Assembly: GCA_014156375.1 (NCBI GenBank)
Contig: RQJH01000001.1
Location: forward strand, 124,001 to 188,000
Direction of reading: 5' to 3'
Origin: Enterobacteriaceae bacterium 89
GTDB lineage: Bacteria > Pseudomonadota > Gammaproteobacteria > Enterobacterales > Enterobacteriaceae
Length of the DNA stretch: 64,000 bases
Shown one piece after another: positions 21,948 through 33,731 of this stretch (the stretch's first letter is position 1; the number at the start of each line of letters is the position of its first letter). The notes below the pieces were generated by a model that made no database searches, was not told the DNA's origin, and saw only the letters and a list, made by a program, of their open reading frames with translations. Both the position numbers and the translations under genes were made by a program.

Positions 21948-22931
21948 GTGCTGAAAAAACTCCTGCCGTTACTGGCGCTGGCAAGCCTGCCTGTTTTCGC
22001 CAAACCTGTTCTGACCGTCTACACCTACGATTCGTTCTCCGCTGACTGGGGCCCGGGCCCGGCGGTCAAAAAAGCCTTCGAAGCCGACTGCAACTGTGAG
22101 CTGAAATACGTGGCGCTGGAAGATGGCGTGTCGCTGCTCAACCGCCTGCGCATGGAAGGCAAAAACAGCAAAGCTGACGTGGTGTTAGGACTGGATAACA
22201 ACCTGCTGGAAGCCGCCACCCAAACCGGACTGTTTGCCAAAAGCGGCGTATCACCAACGGGATTACAGGTCCCAGGCGGCTGGAGCAACGACACCTTCGT
22301 GCCGTTCGACTATGGCTACTTCGCCTTTGTGTATGACAAAAACAAGCTCAAGAACCCGCCAAAAAGTCTGAAGGATCTGGTGGAAAGCCCGCAGAAGTGG
22401 CGAGTGATATACGAAGATCCGCGCACCAGCACGCCTGGTCTGGGTTTACTGCTATGGATGCAGAAAGTGTATGGCGATAAAGCGCCGGAAGCCTGGCAGA
22501 AGCTGGCGGCAAAAACCGTTACCGTCACTAAAGGCTGGAGCGAAGCCTACGGTCTGTTCCTGAAAGGGGAAAGCGACCTGGTGCTGAGCTACACCACCTC
22601 TCCGGCGTATCACATTATCGAAGAGAAAAAAGACAACTACGCCGCCGCCGATTTTGCCGAAGGACATTACCTGCAGGTAGAAGTGGCTGCCCGTACCGCT
22701 GCCAGCAAACAGCCTGAACTGGCTGAAAAATTCCTGAAATTTATGGTCAGCCCGGCGTTCCAGAACGCGATCCCGACCGGAAACTGGATGTATCCGGTGA
22801 CTCAGGTTGAACTGCCAGCCGGGTTTAACAGCCTCGTGAAACCAAAAACCACCCTGGAATATACGCCACAGCAGGTCGCCAGCCAGCGCCAGAACTGGAT
22901 TGCCGCATGGCAACGCGCCGTCAGCCAGTAA
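21948..22931 (+). CDS. thiB: Thiamine ABC transporter, periplasmic binding protein
   Basis: ThiB binds thiamine and its phosphates in the periplasm and delivers them to ThiP. The 327-residue product starts at a GTG preceded by GAGG. It has a signal peptide of about 18 residues (MLKKLLPLLALASLPVFAKP, cleavage after the FA). The mature part is a type 2 periplasmic binding fold starting VLTVYTYDSF. Expression should respond to the riboswitch directly upstream. Its 3' end overlaps thiP by 25 bases, so the two are probably coupled. Confidence 0.97.
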   Translation: MLKKLLPLLALASLPVFAKPVLTVYTYDSFSADWGPGPAVKKAFEADCNCELKYVALEDGVSLLNRLRMEGKNSKADVVLGLDNNLLEAATQTGLFAKSGVSPTGLQVPGGWSNDTFVPFDYGYFAFVYDKNKLKNPPKSLKDLVESPQKWRVIYEDPRTSTPGLGLLLWMQKVYGDKAPEAWQKLAAKTVTVTKGWSEAYGLFLKGESDLVLSYTTSPAYHIIEEKKDNYAAADFAEGHYLQVEVAARTAASKQPELAEKFLKFMVSPAFQNAIPTGNWMYPVTQVELPAGFNSLVKPKTTLEYTPQQVASQRQNWIAAWQRAVSQ

Positions 22932-24517
22932 TCGCCGGATGGCTGATACCAGGCTTAACGGTCGCCACATTGATGGTGGCCGTTGCGCTGGCGGCTTTTC
23001 TGGCACTCTGGTTCTCAGCTCCCGCCACCGGCTGGGGCGAATTCCTGCACGACAGCTATCTCTGGCACGTGGTGCGGTTCTCTTTCTGGCAGGCGTTTCT
23101 GTCGGCTCTGCTTTCCGTCGCTCCGGCTGTTTTCCTGGCCCGGGCGCTTTATCGTCGTCGTTTCCCAGGCAGGCAAATCCTGCTGCGCCTGTGCGCGATG
23201 ACGCTGATCCTGCCGGTGCTGGTCGCCGTATTCGGCATTCTTAGCGTTTACGGGCGACAGGGCTGGCTGGCGCAGCTTTTCCATCTGCTGGGCTGGGAGT
23301 GGTCTTTCTCTCCTTACGGTCTGCAGGGCATTTTGCTGGCACACGTCTTTTTTAATATGCCGATGGCGACGCGGATGCTGTTGCAGGCGCTGGAGCAAAT
23401 TCCTGCCGAGCAGCGTCAGCTTGCCGCTCAGCTGGGGATGAGAGGTTTTACCTTTTTCCGCTTTGTCGAGTGGCCGTGGATGCGCAGACAGCTTCCGGCC
23501 ATAGCCGCGCTGATTTTCATGCTTTGTTTTGCCAGCTTCGCTACCGTGCTGTCGCTGGGCGGCGGCCCGCAGGCAACCACCATCGAGCTCGCCATCTATC
23601 AGGCTCTGAATTTCGATTTCGATCCAGGCCGCGCCGCGATGCTGGCCATAGTGCAGATGCTCTGCTGTCTGGGCCTGATGCTTATCAGCCAGCGGCTGAG
23701 CAAATCCATTCCTCCGGGCAGTACGCAGCACAGCGCCTGGCGCAATCCTGAAGATCGTCTGCACAGCAAGATTGTCGATATGCTGCTGATTGTTTTCGCC
23801 CTGCTACTGCTGCTGCCACCGCTGCTGGCCGTCATCGTTGATGGTCTTAACCGCAATCTGCCCGAAGTCCTTAGCCAGCCGGTGCTGTGGCAGGCCGTCT
23901 GGACTTCGCTGCGCATCGCCATTGCCGCAGGCGCACTGTGTCTGGTGCTGACAGTGATGCTGCTGTGGAGCAGTCGGGAGCTGCGTGCCAGGCATCATGA
24001 ACTGGCAGGACAAACGCTCGAACTCAGTGGAATGCTGATTCTGGCGATGCCGGGGATCGTGCTGGCGACCGGGTTCTTTCTGCTGTTGAATACCAGCATC
24101 GGCCTGCCAACCTCCGCCGACGGGATCGTGATCTTCACCAATGCGCTGATGGCTATCCCCTACGCGCTGAAAGTACTGGAAAGCCCGATGCGTGACGCCA
24201 CTGCGCGATACGGCCAGCTTTGTCAGTCTCTCGATTTGAGCGGGCTGACCCGTTTCCGGATAGTAGAAATGCGCGCACTAAAGAGGCCTCTGGCTCAGGC
24301 GCTGGCGTTTGCCTGCGTGCTGTCGATTGGCGATTTTGGCGTGGTCGCCCTGTTTGGAAACGAGGATTTCCGCACGCTGCCGTTCTATCTTTATCAGCAG
24401 ATTGGCGCGTATCGCAGTCAGGATGGTGCCGTAACGGCCTTCATCCTGCTGCTGCTCTGTTTCCTGTTATTCACCGTGATTGAAAAACTTCCGGGTCGTA
24501 ATGCTAAAACTCAATGA
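22907..24517 (+). CDS. thiP: Thiamine ABC transporter, permease
   Basis: ThiP is the inner membrane permease of the thiamine/TPP importer. The 536-residue product has the E. coli length and about twelve hydrophobic segments in two homologous halves. Each half contains an EAA-type loop for contact with the ATPase: [17 protein letters not shown] near residue 165 and a second around residues 420-450. It overlaps thiB upstream and thiQ downstream, consistent with a single three-gene transcript. Confidence 0.97.
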   Translation: MATRRQPVIAGWLIPGLTVATLMVAVALAAFLALWFSAPATGWGEFLHDSYLWHVVRFSFWQAFLSALLSVAPAVFLARALYRRRFPGRQILLRLCAMTLILPVLVAVFGILSVYGRQGWLAQLFHLLGWEWSFSPYGLQGILLAHVFFNMPMATRMLLQALEQIPAEQRQLAAQLGMRGFTFFRFVEWPWMRRQLPAIAALIFMLCFASFATVLSLGGGPQATTIELAIYQALNFDFDPGRAAMLAIVQMLCCLGLMLISQRLSKSIPPGSTQHSAWRNPEDRLHSKIVDMLLIVFALLLLLPPLLAVIVDGLNRNLPEVLSQPVLWQAVWTSLRIAIAAGALCLVLTVMLLWSSRELRARHHELAGQTLELSGMLILAMPGIVLATGFFLLLNTSIGLPTSADGIVIFTNALMAIPYALKVLESPMRDATARYGQLCQSLDLSGLTRFRIVEMRALKRPLAQALAFACVLSIGDFGVVALFGNEDFRTLPFYLYQQIGAYRSQDGAVTAFILLLLCFLLFTVIEKLPGRNAKTQ

Positions 24518-25199
24518 TGTCACCTGGCTTTATGAGCATCTGCCGATGCGCTTCACGCTCTCGGTTCAACAGGGCGAGCAGATCGCTATTCTGGGGCCGA
24601 GCGGCGCGGGGAAAAGTACCCTGCTGAGCCTGATTGCCGGCTTTCTTACTCCCGTCAGCGGTTCCATTTATATAGAAAATCAGCCACACACGAATACGCC
24701 TCCGGCGAAGCGCCCGGTCTCGATGCTGTTTCAGGAAAACAACCTGTTCAGCCACCTGACAGTGCGACAAAACATCGGTCTGGGGATGAATCCAGGGCTG
24801 AAACTCAATCCCGCACAGCGGGACAAGCTGGAGGCAATCGCCAGCCAGATGGCAATCACCCCACTGCTGGACAGGCTGCCGGGTGAGCTCTCAGGCGGCC
24901 AGCGCCAGCGTGCAGCTCTGGCTCGCTGCCTGGTGCGTGAACAGCCGGTGCTGCTGCTGGATGAGCCTTTTTCTGCGCTGGATCCAGCGCTGCGTCAGGA
25001 AATGCTACAGATGGTGAGCGACGTCTGTCTGCGCCAACGGCTCACCCTGCTGATGGTTTCCCACAGCGTGGAAGATGCGGCGCGGATTGCTCCACGTTCG
25101 CTGGTGATTGCCGATGGACGTATCGCCTGGGACGGCGCAACGGATGAGCTGCTGAGCGGCAAGGCCAGCGCTTCTCACCTGCTGGGGATCAGCGGCTGA
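24501..25199 (+). CDS. thiQ: Thiamine ABC transporter, ATP-binding protein
   Basis: ThiQ hydrolyses ATP to drive thiamine import through ThiP. The chosen ATG at 24501 gives a 232-residue protein with the E. coli N-terminus ([18 protein letters not shown]); a start 7 codons earlier is possible but sits deeper in thiP. Walker A reads GPSGAGKST near residue 35, the ABC signature [15 protein letters not shown] near 130, and Walker [13 protein letters not shown] near 152. It overlaps the end of thiP by 17 bases. Its stop overlaps the convergent yabI stop by 11 bases. Confidence 0.97.
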   Translation: MLKLNDVTWLYEHLPMRFTLSVQQGEQIAILGPSGAGKSTLLSLIAGFLTPVSGSIYIENQPHTNTPPAKRPVSMLFQENNLFSHLTVRQNIGLGMNPGLKLNPAQRDKLEAIASQMAITPLLDRLPGELSGGQRQRAALARCLVREQPVLLLDEPFSALDPALRQEMLQMVSDVCLRQRLTLLMVSHSVEDAARIAPRSLVIADGRIAWDGATDELLSGKASASHLLGISG

Positions 25200-25956
25200 C
25201 GACTTTACCTAATATTTCCAGATAAACCGGCATCAGCGGGTGATGGAAGAGGTAATACAACGATGCCAGCGCCAGCAGCACGGTCAGCGGCACCAGCACT
25301 AACAACCTGGTGCGTGGCAGAAACTTCGTCAGGCGATCGGTACCCGATTTTCCACTACGCCACAGACGCCAGCCCAGCCACGCCGCGAGCCACACCAGCA
25401 CTGCCGCCAGCAGCAGCAGCCATTTGAAGCCGCCGCTTTGCGCATCGGCAGGAATATCAATCGCCGCACCGGCGAGGATCCCCGGCAGAAAGTAAATTGG
25501 CGGCCACAGCAGGCAGCCGATGATGTTCGGCAGAAGAAATTTGCTCACCGGCAGGTCGAGCATCCCCGCCACCATCGGCACTACCGGACGCGTCGGGCCA
25601 ATAAAACGGCCGATCAGGATGGTTATCATGCTGTGCTTATGCAGCGCATGTTCAGTTTTGTCCAGCAGCGCCTTGTTCTTTCTCATGAAAGACCAGCGGT
25701 GCAGCGGCTTTTTGAAGCGCCAGCCGAGCCAGAATGAAATCCAGTCACCCAGCAGGCAGCCGACGATCCCGGCAAGCCACGCCTGCCAGAAATTCACTTC
25801 ACCGCTACCAATCAGTGCGCCCAGTGCCGACATCATCAGCGTGCCGGGCAGGATCAACCCCACCAGCGCCAGCGACTCGAGAAACGCCACCAGGGCAACG
25901 GCAATCAGCGAATACATCACGGACTGAGTGATGAAATGTTCCAGCAACGCTTGCAT
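25189..25956 (-). CDS. yabI: DedA-family inner membrane protein YabI
   Basis: DedA-family proteins are polytopic inner membrane proteins; members have been linked to undecaprenyl phosphate recycling, lipid scrambling and proton-motive-force homeostasis. The exact role of YabI is not established. The 255-residue product has about five to six hydrophobic segments and the family motifs around [16 protein letters not shown] (near residue 25-40) and the [16 protein letters not shown] stretch near residue 140. It is convergent with thiQ and overlaps it by 11 bases. Confidence 0.94.
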   Translation of the reverse strand: MQALLEHFITQSVMYSLIAVALVAFLESLALVGLILPGTLMMSALGALIGSGEVNFWQAWLAGIVGCLLGDWISFWLGWRFKKPLHRWSFMRKNKALLDKTEHALHKHSMITILIGRFIGPTRPVVPMVAGMLDLPVSKFLLPNIIGCLLWPPIYFLPGILAGAAIDIPADAQSGGFKWLLLLAAVLVWLAAWLGWRLWRSGKSGTDRLTKFLPRTRLLVLVPLTVLLALASLYYLFHHPLMPVYLEILGKVVSR

Positions 25957-26077
25957 AGGGTATCCGGTAGAAAAACGAGGCAGCGATTCTCCCGAGAGGA
26001 CCCTGCCGCGTCAAGCTGACAATTGTCTGAATAGTTTACAGGTTAGTGTCCGAAAGCCGCCCCGGGGTTCACTTTTT

Positions 26078-26929
26078 TTACACATTGTTTACACCAGTGC
26101 GGAATTCGCTGGGGCTCGCACCGGTGCATTTTTTGAAGACGCGGGAGAAGTAGAGCTGATCTTCGAAGCCGACGTTACGCCCGACGCTGGCTATCGGCAT
26201 CCGGGTGGTACTGAGCAACAGTTTGGCCTGGCTGATGCGCTGATCTTCGCGCCAGCTCAGCACGCTGACGCCCAGCTGCTGGCGAAAAAGATGGGAAAGC
26301 CGGGAGGGGGACAGGCAGACGTGCTGAGCCACGCTTGCGATATCAAACTGGCTGTCTGCCAGATGATCGCTGATGTACTGGCAGGCATCGCGCACGCGGT
26401 TATCCATCGGCGGGTGCAGAGATTCGTTGATTGCCGCCATGCGTCGCAGCAGTAGCTGTTCCAGCAAATTGATCGCCAGCAATTCTGAATAACGTCCCAC
26501 GCCCTGTCCGGCATCGATAATCTGCCCGAATAATTCGGCAAACAAAGCCTGATGGGCCTCATCCGGGCGAAAGAATCCTGTCTGAGCGAAAAGTGCAGGC
26601 CAGGCTAACCACTCATGCCAGTAGGCGCGGGGGCGGAAGTAAACCCACTGGTGGTGCCATTCGCTGGCCTCCGGATGACGGCCGTAATGGTGAATTTCCC
26701 CTGGCGGAAACAAGACGATATCACCGGGACGACAGACAAACTGATGGCCCTGGTTGTTGATGACCCCTTCTCCTCGCACGGTCAGATTGAGGATATAGCC
26801 CTTCATGCCAAGCGGCCTGTCGATAAAGAAATCGAGATAGCCACCGGCCTCAATCGGAGTCAGGCCAGCGACCAGATGGGCGTTAAATGAGTAGCCGGGT
26901 AACAGCGGGTCATTCTGGGTTTCAGACAT
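26078..26929 (-). CDS. araC: Arabinose operon regulator AraC
   Basis: AraC represses and activates the arabinose genes depending on bound L-arabinose. The 283-residue product has the N-terminal cupin arabinose-binding and dimerisation domain (about 1-170), with the N-terminal arm [19 protein letters not shown]. The C-terminal DNA-binding domain has two helix-turn-helix motifs ([20 protein letters not shown] near residue 200 and the [21 protein letters not shown] stretch near 250). The C-terminal tail is about nine residues shorter than K-12 AraC as recalled. It is divergent from araBAD, with the shared control region between. Confidence 0.97.
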   Translation of the reverse strand: MSETQNDPLLPGYSFNAHLVAGLTPIEAGGYLDFFIDRPLGMKGYILNLTVRGEGVINNQGHQFVCRPGDIVLFPPGEIHHYGRHPEASEWHHQWVYFRPRAYWHEWLAWPALFAQTGFFRPDEAHQALFAELFGQIIDAGQGVGRYSELLAINLLEQLLLRRMAAINESLHPPMDNRVRDACQYISDHLADSQFDIASVAQHVCLSPSRLSHLFRQQLGVSVLSWREDQRISQAKLLLSTTRMPIASVGRNVGFEDQLYFSRVFKKCTGASPSEFRTGVNNV

Positions 26930-27017
26930 AAAAACGCTCGCTCAGCTGACGGGAGAGGAAATCAATTGTCCATATTGCCAGCGAAGCGAAAAAGGCGGAA
27001 ATGGCATGAGAGATTAT

Positions 27018-27109
27018 TTGCACGCCATCACACTTTGCTATCCAACAGCATTATTGTCCATAAGATTAGCGGTTCACGCCTGACGCTTTTTTTCGCTGAT
27101 ATCTACTGT
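27018..27109 (+). promoter_or_regulatory. araBAD promoter with CRP and AraC (I1/I2) sites
   Basis: In order toward araB: a CRP site (TTGCACGCCATCACAC, 27018-27033), the AraC half-site I1 (CAGCATTATTGTCCATA, 27046-27062), the half-site I2 (TAGCGGTTCACGCCTGA, 27067-27083), a -35 CTGACG overlapping I2 (27080-27085) and a -10 TACTGT (27104-27109). Spacing and order match the E. coli ara regulatory region. Sites for araC autoregulation (araO1) are probably within 26955-27005 but could not be placed precisely. Confidence 0.88.
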
Positions 27110-27144
27110 TTCTCCATGTCTGACACTTTTCATGGAGCATTACG

Positions 27145-28836
27145 ATGGCAATAGCAATTGGCCTCGATTTTGGCAGCGATTCCGTGCGTGCGCTTGCAGT
27201 TGATACCGCCAGCGGGAAGGAGATCGCCACTAGCGTAGAGTGGTATCCGCGCTGGCAGGAAGGTCGTTACTGCGATGCGGAAAATAACCAGTTTCGTCAT
27301 CATCCCCGCGACTACATAGAGTCAATGGAAACGGCGCTGAAAAACGTGCTGAGCGAACTGGGCCCACGTCGCGCAGAGGTCGTAGGTATCGGCGTAGATA
27401 GCACAGGCTCAACGCCTGCGCCGATTGATGCCGATGGCAACGTGCTGGCGCTGCGCCCGGAGTTTGCCGACAACCCTAACGCCATGTTCGTGCTGTGGAA
27501 AGATCACACCGCCGTGGAAGAAGCCGAAGCCATTACCCGTCTGTGCCATCAGCCCGGAAAAACAGATTACTCGCGCTATATCGGCGGCATTTATTCCAGC
27601 GAATGGTTCTGGGCCAAGATCCTGCACGTTACCCGTGCCGACGGCCGCGTAGCGCAGGCGACCAAATCCTGGATTGAGCTGTGCGACTGGGTTCCTGCCC
27701 TGCTTTCTGGCACTACGCGCCCGCAGGATATTCGCCGTGGGCGCTGTAGCGCCGGGCACAAATCCCTGTGGCATGAAAGCTGGGGCGGTCTGCCGCCAGC
27801 CAGCTTTTTTGACGAACTCGATCCGCTGATTAACCAGCATCTGGACTACCCGCTGTTTGTGGATACGTTCACCGCGGATATCCCGGTCGGCACGCTAAAT
27901 GCTGAATGGGCAAAGCGCCTGAATCTACCGGAAAGCGTAGTGATCTCAGGAGGAGCGTTCGACTGCCATATGGGCGCGGTTGGTGCGGGGGCGCAGCCAA
28001 ACACGCTGGTGAAAGTCATCGGCACCTCAACCTGCGACATTTTAATCGCCGATAAAAATAGTGTCGGCCATCGCGCCGTACAGGGCATTTGTGGCCAGGT
28101 AGACGGCAGCGTGACACCTGACTTTATCGGGATGGAGGCCGGACAGTCGGCTTTTGGCGATATCTATGCCTGGTTTGGCCGGATCCTGAGCTGGCCGCTG
28201 GAGCAGCTTGCCGCGCAGCACCCTGAACTGAAAGAACAGATCAAAGCCAGCCAAAAGCAACTTCTTCCTGCGTTGACCGCCGCCTGGGCGCAAAAGCCGT
28301 CGCTCGAGCACCTGCCCGTCGTGCTCGACTGGTTCAACGGCCGCCGCACGCCAAACGCAAACCAGCGCCTGAAAGGAGTCATCACTGATTTAAACCTCGC
28401 GACTGATGCCCCGGCGTTGTTTGGCGGGCTGGTTGCCGCTACCGCTTTCGGCGCTCGCGCCATTATGGAGTGTTTCACTTCACAAGGTATTCCTGTCGAT
28501 AACGTGATGGCTTTGGGCGGCATTGCGCGTAAAAACGTCGACATCATGCAGGCCTGCTGCGATGTCCTGAACCGACCCCTGCAAATTGTCGCCTCCGATC
28601 AGTGCTGCGCCCTGGGCGCGGCCATCTTTGCCGCCGTCGCCGCTGGTGTGTATGCCGATATCCCTGGCGCACAGGCACAGATGGCCAGCCGCATCGAACA
28701 CACTCTTGAACCGCGCGCCGCTCAGGCCCAGCGCTTCGAACAGCTTTATCAGCGCTATCTGCAGTGGGCAAAAAGCGCCGAACTCCACTATCTCCCGGCC
28801 ACAGCCCCGGCGGCTCAGTCGGCCCTGACTCATTAA
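27145..28836 (+). CDS. araB: Ribulokinase
   Basis: AraB phosphorylates L-ribulose to L-ribulose-5-phosphate, the second step of arabinose breakdown. The 563-residue product is an FGGY-family carbohydrate kinase. It has the N-terminal phosphate-binding loop [17 protein letters not shown] (residues 3-19) and the C-terminal signature region around [14 protein letters not shown] (near residue 455). It is the first gene of araBAD and is 10 bases from araA. Regulation by AraC and CRP is indicated by the sites upstream. Confidence 0.97.
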   Translation: MAIAIGLDFGSDSVRALAVDTASGKEIATSVEWYPRWQEGRYCDAENNQFRHHPRDYIESMETALKNVLSELGPRRAEVVGIGVDSTGSTPAPIDADGNVLALRPEFADNPNAMFVLWKDHTAVEEAEAITRLCHQPGKTDYSRYIGGIYSSEWFWAKILHVTRADGRVAQATKSWIELCDWVPALLSGTTRPQDIRRGRCSAGHKSLWHESWGGLPPASFFDELDPLINQHLDYPLFVDTFTADIPVGTLNAEWAKRLNLPESVVISGGAFDCHMGAVGAGAQPNTLVKVIGTSTCDILIADKNSVGHRAVQGICGQVDGSVTPDFIGMEAGQSAFGDIYAWFGRILSWPLEQLAAQHPELKEQIKASQKQLLPALTAAWAQKPSLEHLPVVLDWFNGRRTPNANQRLKGVITDLNLATDAPALFGGLVAATAFGARAIMECFTSQGIPVDNVMALGGIARKNVDIMQACCDVLNRPLQIVASDQCCALGAAIFAAVAAGVYADIPGAQAQMASRIEHTLEPRAAQAQRFEQLYQRYLQWAKSAELHYLPATAPAAQSALTH

Positions 28837-28846
28837 GGAAAGAAAG

Positions 28847-30349
28847 ATGACGATTTTCAATAACTACGAAGTGTGGTTTGTGATTGGCAGCCAGCATCTG
28901 TACGGCCCGGAAACCCTGCGCCAGGTGACGCAGCACGCTGAACACGTGGTCAACGCGCTCAATGCTGAAGCCAAACTGCCCTGCAGACTGGTGCTCAAGC
29001 CGCTGGGCACCACGCCGGACGAAATTACCGCGATTTGCCGCGATGCCAACTACGACGACAAATGCGCAGGGCTGGTCGTCTGGCTGCATACCTTCTCTCC
29101 GGCCAAAATGTGGATCAACGGCCTGACCATCCTCAACAAACCGCTGCTGCAGTTCCATACCCAGTTCAACGCCGCGCTGCCGTGGGACAGCATCGACATG
29201 GACTTTATGAACCTGAACCAAACCGCGCACGGCGGCCGCGAGTTCGGTTTCATCGGCGCGCGCATGCGTCAGCAGCACAGCGTGGTCACCGGACACTGGC
29301 AGGACAAACGTGCCCATGAGCGCATCGGCTCGTGGATGCGCCAGGCGGTGTCAAAGCAGGATACCCGCCATCTCAAAGTGGTGCGCTTCGGCGACAATAT
29401 GCGTGAAGTAGCAGTGACTGACGGCGACAAAGTAGCAGCACAGATTAAATTTGGTTTCTCCGTCAACACCTGGGCCGTAGGCGATCTGGTTCAGGTAGTA
29501 AATGAAATCAGCGACGGTGACATCAGCGCGCTGGTGGATGAATACGAAAGTAGCTATCGCCTGACCGCAGCCGCACAGGTTCACGGCGACAAACGCCAGA
29601 ACGTGCTTGATGCCGCACGCATTGAACTGGGGATGAAGCGTTTCCTGCAACAGGGCGGATTCCACGCCTTTACCACCACCTTTGAAGATTTGCACGGCCT
29701 GAAGCAGCTTCCGGGCCTCGCCGTGCAGCGCCTGATGCAGCAGGGCTACGGCTTTGCGGGCGAAGGCGACTGGAAAACCGCCGCCCTGCTTCGCATCATG
29801 AAGGTGATGTCGACCGGTCTGCAGGGCGGCACCTCCTTTATGGAGGATTACACCTACCACTTCGACAGCGGCAACGATCTGGTGCTCGGCTCACACATGC
29901 TGGAAGTCTGCCCGACAATCGCCACGCCGGAAAAACCGATCCTCGACGTGCAGCCGCTGGGGATTGGCGGTAAAGCCGATCCGGCCCGTCTGATCTTCGA
30001 TACCCAAACCGGTCCGGCGCTGGTCGCAAGCCTGGTCGATCTGGGCGATCGATTCCGCCTTCTGGTCAACACCATCGAAACGGTCAAAACCCCGCACAAC
30101 CTGCCGAAGCTGCCGGTGGCTAACGCACTGTGGAAAGCCCATCCGAACCTGGAAGTGGCTTCTGAAGCCTGGATTGTCGCCGGTGGCGCGCACCACACCG
30201 TGTTCAGCCATGCGCTGACACTGGACGATATGCGCCAGTTCGCCGAACTTCACGACATTGAGCTGACCGTTATCGACAACGATACCCGCCTGCCAGCCTT
30301 TAAAGACGCGCTGCGCTGGAACGAAGTGTATTACGGGTCAAAACGCTGA
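28847..30349 (+). CDS. araA: L-arabinose isomerase
   Basis: AraA converts L-arabinose to L-ribulose using a divalent metal. The 500-residue product has the E. coli length. Metal-ligand and catalytic residues are visible in [12 protein letters not shown] (glutamate near 333) and [10 protein letters not shown] (histidine near 350), with a further histidine in the [14 protein letters not shown] stretch near 450. It is the second gene of araBAD. A dispersed inverted repeat separates it from araD, which might affect relative expression. Confidence 0.98.
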   Translation: MTIFNNYEVWFVIGSQHLYGPETLRQVTQHAEHVVNALNAEAKLPCRLVLKPLGTTPDEITAICRDANYDDKCAGLVVWLHTFSPAKMWINGLTILNKPLLQFHTQFNAALPWDSIDMDFMNLNQTAHGGREFGFIGARMRQQHSVVTGHWQDKRAHERIGSWMRQAVSKQDTRHLKVVRFGDNMREVAVTDGDKVAAQIKFGFSVNTWAVGDLVQVVNEISDGDISALVDEYESSYRLTAAAQVHGDKRQNVLDAARIELGMKRFLQQGGFHAFTTTFEDLHGLKQLPGLAVQRLMQQGYGFAGEGDWKTAALLRIMKVMSTGLQGGTSFMEDYTYHFDSGNDLVLGSHMLEVCPTIATPEKPILDVQPLGIGGKADPARLIFDTQTGPALVASLVDLGDRFRLLVNTIETVKTPHNLPKLPVANALWKAHPNLEVASEAWIVAGGAHHTVFSHALTLDDMRQFAELHDIELTVIDNDTRLPAFKDALRWNEVYYGSKR

Positions 30350-30360
30350 CAGGAATTCCC

Positions 30361-30447
30361 CTCACCCCGACCCTCTCCCCAAAGGGGCGAGGGAGAAGAC
30401 CACTCCGTTCCATCCCCTCTCCCTTCCAGGGAGAGGGTTAGGGTGAG
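30361..30447. repeat. Dispersed inverted-repeat element between araA and araD
   Basis: Nineteen-base outer arms (30361-30379 and 30429-30447; CTCACCC and GGGTGAG at the ends) enclose two further small hairpins, CCCCAAAGGGG and CCCTTCCAGGG. A related short version with CCCTCTCCC / GGGAGAGGG arms lies downstream of rluA (37338-37357). It looks like a small enterobacterial intergenic palindrome family, here inserted inside an operon. Confidence 0.75.
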
Positions 30448-30470
30448 GGTCAACCTCCGCAGAGGAAATC

Positions 30471-31166
30471 ATGTTAGAACAACTGAAACAGCAGGTGCTG
30501 GAAGCCAATCTGGCCCTGCCGAAGCACAATCTGGTCACCCTGACGTGGGGTAACGTCAGCGCGGTCGATCGTGAACTGGGCGTGCTGGTGATCAAACCTT
30601 CCGGCGTGGATTACAACGTGATGACCGCCGATGATATGGTGGTGGTAAACCTCGCAACCGGAGAGATCGTGGAGGGCGATAAAAAACCCTCTTCCGATAC
30701 GCCAACGCATCGGCTTCTTTATCAGGCGTTTCCCGGCATTGGCGGCATCGTTCATACTCATTCCCGCCACGCCACCATCTGGGCGCAGGCCGGGCAGTCG
30801 ATTCCGGCAACGGGGACCACACACGCCGACTATTTCTACGGCTCTATTCCCTGCACCCGCAAAATGACCGATGCGGAAATTAACGGTCAGTACGAATGGG
30901 AAACCGGCAATGTGATCGTTGAAACTTTTGAGAAGCAGGGAATTGACGCGATGCAGATGCCCGGCGTGCTGGTCCATTCCCACGGGCCATTCACCTGGGG
31001 GAAAACCGCCGAAGAAGCTGTCCACAACGCCATCGTGCTGGAAGAAGTGGCCTGTATGGGAATTTACTGCCGCCAGCTTGCCCCACAGCTGCCTGAGATG
31101 CAGCAAACGCTGCTCGACAAGCACTACCTGCGCAAACACGGGGCTAAGGCCTATTACGGCCAGTAA
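30471..31166 (+). CDS. araD: L-ribulose-5-phosphate 4-epimerase
   Basis: AraD converts L-ribulose-5-phosphate to D-xylulose-5-phosphate, which enters the pentose phosphate pathway. The 231-residue product is a class II aldolase/adducin-fold zinc enzyme. Zinc ligands are visible in [13 protein letters not shown] (near residues 95-97) and [10 protein letters not shown] (near 171). It follows araA by about 120 bp, with a palindromic repeat between, and is followed by a terminator and the LexA box of polB. Confidence 0.98.
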   Translation: MLEQLKQQVLEANLALPKHNLVTLTWGNVSAVDRELGVLVIKPSGVDYNVMTADDMVVVNLATGEIVEGDKKPSSDTPTHRLLYQAFPGIGGIVHTHSRHATIWAQAGQSIPATGTTHADYFYGSIPCTRKMTDAEINGQYEWETGNVIVETFEKQGIDAMQMPGVLVHSHGPFTWGKTAEEAVHNAIVLEEVACMGIYCRQLAPQLPEMQQTLLDKHYLRKHGAKAYYGQ

Positions 31167-31167
31167 C

Positions 31168-31187
31168 ACCTGTATAAAACCACAGCA
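31168..31187. promoter_or_regulatory. LexA (SOS) box of polB
   Basis: CTGTATAAAACCACAG at 31170-31185 keeps the CTGT-N8-ACAG layout of the SOS box and is almost the same as the E. coli polB (dinA) box as recalled. It lies about 60 bp upstream of the polB start, so polB is expected to be DNA-damage-inducible. Confidence 0.85.
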
Positions 31188-31196
31188 ATAAAAAGC

Positions 31197-31226
31197 AAAC
31201 CAGGCTATACTCAGGCCTGGTTTTCT
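31197..31226 (+). terminator. Terminator after araBAD
   Basis: The stem AAACCAGGC / GCCTGGTTT (31197-31205 and 31215-31223) is followed by a short T-run. It lies 30 bases after araD and just before the polB start, so the polB promoter near the LexA box reads through or past this hairpin. Confidence 0.75.
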
Positions 31227-31242
31227 CATTTGAGTAGAGTGC

Positions 31243-33600
31243 GTGACGCAGGCGCGAGAAGGTTTTTTGTTAACCCGCCACTGGCGGGATACCCCACAGG
31301 GCACGGAAGTGACGTTCTGGCTGGCAACGGACGAAGGGCCGCTGTCGGTCACGCTTGCGCCGCAGGAATCAGTGGCGTTTATTCCTGAGTCCCAGCGCGC
31401 ACAAACCGAACGGCTGTTGAAAACCGAACGCGACGCGCGTCTCGCGCCTTTAGCGCTGAAAGATTTCCATCGCCAGCCGGTGTTTGGCCTCTACTGTCGC
31501 TCCCACCGCCAGCTCATGCGCCTGGAAAAGCTGCTGCGTGAAGAGAAAATCACCGTTTACGAAGCCGACGTTCGCCCACCTGAACGCTATCTGATGGAGC
31601 GCTTTATCACCGCACCGGTGTGGGTGGAAGGAGAACGTCAGGGCAACGCGCTAATCAACGCCCGCCTGAAGCCGAATCCGGACTATCGGCCGCCGCTGAA
31701 ATGGGTATCGCTGGATATCGAAACCACCCGACATGGCGAACTGTACTGCATCGGCCTTGAGGGCTGCGGGCAGCGAATTGTCTATATGCTCGGGCCGGAA
31801 AATGGCGACTCATCGAAAACAGATTTCCAACTGGAGTATGTTTCCAGCCGCCCGCAGCTGCTGGAAAAGCTCAACGCCTGGTTTGCCGAACACGATCCCG
31901 ATGTGATTATTGGCTGGAACCTGGTGCAGTTCGACCTGAAAGTGCTGCAAAAACACGCTGAACGCTATCGAATTCCACTGATGCTGGGGCGAGGAAACCG
32001 GGAAATCGACTGGCGCGAACACGGCTTTAAAAATGGCATTTTTTTCGCTCAGGCCGACGGACGGTTGATTATCGACGGCATTGAAGCGCTGAAGTCTGCG
32101 TTCTGGAATTTCCCTTCGTTCTCACTGGAAGCCGTTTCCCAGGAGCTGCTTGGTGAGGGAAAATCCATCGATAACCCGTGGGACCGGATGGACGAAATTG
32201 ACCGCCGTTTCGCCGAAGATAAACCCGCGCTGGCAAAATATAACCTCAAAGACTGCGAGCTGGTCACGCGCATTTTCCATAAAACCGAAATCATGCCGTT
32301 TTTGTTAGAGCGCGCCACGGTTAATGGCCTGCCTGCCGACAGACACGGCGGTTCGGTAGCCGCGTTTGGTCATCTCTATTTTCCACGTATGCACCGCCTG
32401 GGCTACGTTGCCCCCAATCTTGGTGAAGTACCGCCGCAGGCCAGCCCCGGCGGCTACGTGATGGACTCACGCCCTGGTTTGTACGATTCCGTACTGGTGC
32501 TGGACTACAAAAGCCTGTACCCGTCGATCATTCGCACCTTTCTGATCGATCCTGTCGGCCTGGTCGAGGGGATGGCTCAGCCGGATACGGCGCACAGCAC
32601 CGAAGGTTTTCTCGGTGCCTGGTTCTCGCGGGAAAAACACTGCCTGCCGGATATCGTCGGGCAAATCTGGCACGGTCGCGACGAGGCCAAAGCCCGGCAC
32701 AACAAGCCGCTGTCCCAGGCGCTGAAGATCATCATGAACGCCTTCTACGGCGTGCTGGGCACCAGCGCCTGCCGCTTCTTCGATCCGCGGCTGGCGTCGT
32801 CGATCACCATGCGCGGGCACGCGATCATGCGTCAGACCAAAGAGCTGATTGAATCAAAAGGTTACGATGTCATTTACGGCGATACTGACTCGACCTTCGT
32901 CTGGCTTAAACGGCCGCACAGTGAAGAAGAAGCCGCTAAAATTGGCCGCGACCTGGTGCAGTTCGTCAACGCCTGGTGGGCGGAAAAGTTGCAGAAACAG
33001 GGCCTGACCAGCGCGATGGAGCTGGAGTTCGAAACCCATTTCTGCCGCTTTTTGATGCCGACCATTCGCGGCACCGAAACCGGTAGTAAAAAGCGCTACG
33101 CCGGCATGATCCAGGAAGGCAGCGAGCAGCGGATGGTTTTTAAAGGGCTGGAAACGGTGAGAACTGACTGGACGCCGCTGGCGCAGGAGTTTCAGAAAAG
33201 CCTGTACCTGCGCATCTTTCGCAACGAGCCGTATCAGGATTTCATCCGCGAAACGATTGATAAACTGATGGCGGGCGAGCTTGACGATAAACTGGTGTAT
33301 CGCAAACAGCTCAGACGCCCGCTGGCCGAGTATCAGCGCAACGTGCCGCCTCACGTTCGCGCGGCGAGGCTTGCGGATGAGCAAAACGCGAAACTCGGCA
33401 GACCGCTGCAGTATCAGTCTCGCGGCAGCATCAAATATGTCTGGACCACCAGCGGCCCGGAACCGCTGGCCTATCAGCAGTCGCCACTCGATTATCAGCA
33501 CTATTTAAGCAAGCAGCTGGAGCCGGTCGCTGACGGAATTTTACCTTTCGTCCACGACGATTTTGCTACACTACTGACAGGACAACTGGGGCTATTTTGA
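31243..33600 (+). CDS. polB: DNA polymerase II
   Basis: PolB is the SOS-induced family B polymerase used in replication restart and in some translesion synthesis. The 785-residue product starts at GTG, as in E. coli. The 3'-5' exonuclease domain has DIETT near residue 155 and the [10 protein letters not shown] motif near 225. The polymerase domain has the [11 protein letters not shown] motif A near residue 420, the [12 protein letters not shown] motif B near 495 and the YGDTDSTFV motif C near 545. A LexA box lies upstream. Confidence 0.97.
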   Translation: MTQAREGFLLTRHWRDTPQGTEVTFWLATDEGPLSVTLAPQESVAFIPESQRAQTERLLKTERDARLAPLALKDFHRQPVFGLYCRSHRQLMRLEKLLREEKITVYEADVRPPERYLMERFITAPVWVEGERQGNALINARLKPNPDYRPPLKWVSLDIETTRHGELYCIGLEGCGQRIVYMLGPENGDSSKTDFQLEYVSSRPQLLEKLNAWFAEHDPDVIIGWNLVQFDLKVLQKHAERYRIPLMLGRGNREIDWREHGFKNGIFFAQADGRLIIDGIEALKSAFWNFPSFSLEAVSQELLGEGKSIDNPWDRMDEIDRRFAEDKPALAKYNLKDCELVTRIFHKTEIMPFLLERATVNGLPADRHGGSVAAFGHLYFPRMHRLGYVAPNLGEVPPQASPGGYVMDSRPGLYDSVLVLDYKSLYPSIIRTFLIDPVGLVEGMAQPDTAHSTEGFLGAWFSREKHCLPDIVGQIWHGRDEAKARHNKPLSQALKIIMNAFYGVLGTSACRFFDPRLASSITMRGHAIMRQTKELIESKGYDVIYGDTDSTFVWLKRPHSEEEAAKIGRDLVQFVNAWWAEKLQKQGLTSAMELEFETHFCRFLMPTIRGTETGSKKRYAGMIQEGSEQRMVFKGLETVRTDWTPLAQEFQKSLYLRIFRNEPYQDFIRETIDKLMAGELDDKLVYRKQLRRPLAEYQRNVPPHVRAARLADEQNAKLGRPLQYQSRGSIKYVWTTSGPEPLAYQQSPLDYQHYLSKQLEPVADGILPFVHDDFATLLTGQLGLF

Positions 33601-33731
33601 CAGGTGACTATCACCCTGGCTTCCAGTACCATAGCGCCCTTTCCATTCCTGGACCCCAATTTTGACTCTCCGTGAAGCTTTTCGCGGAGGACACTTATTG
33701 CCTGCAATTGAAGATATAGAGCCCAAAACAT

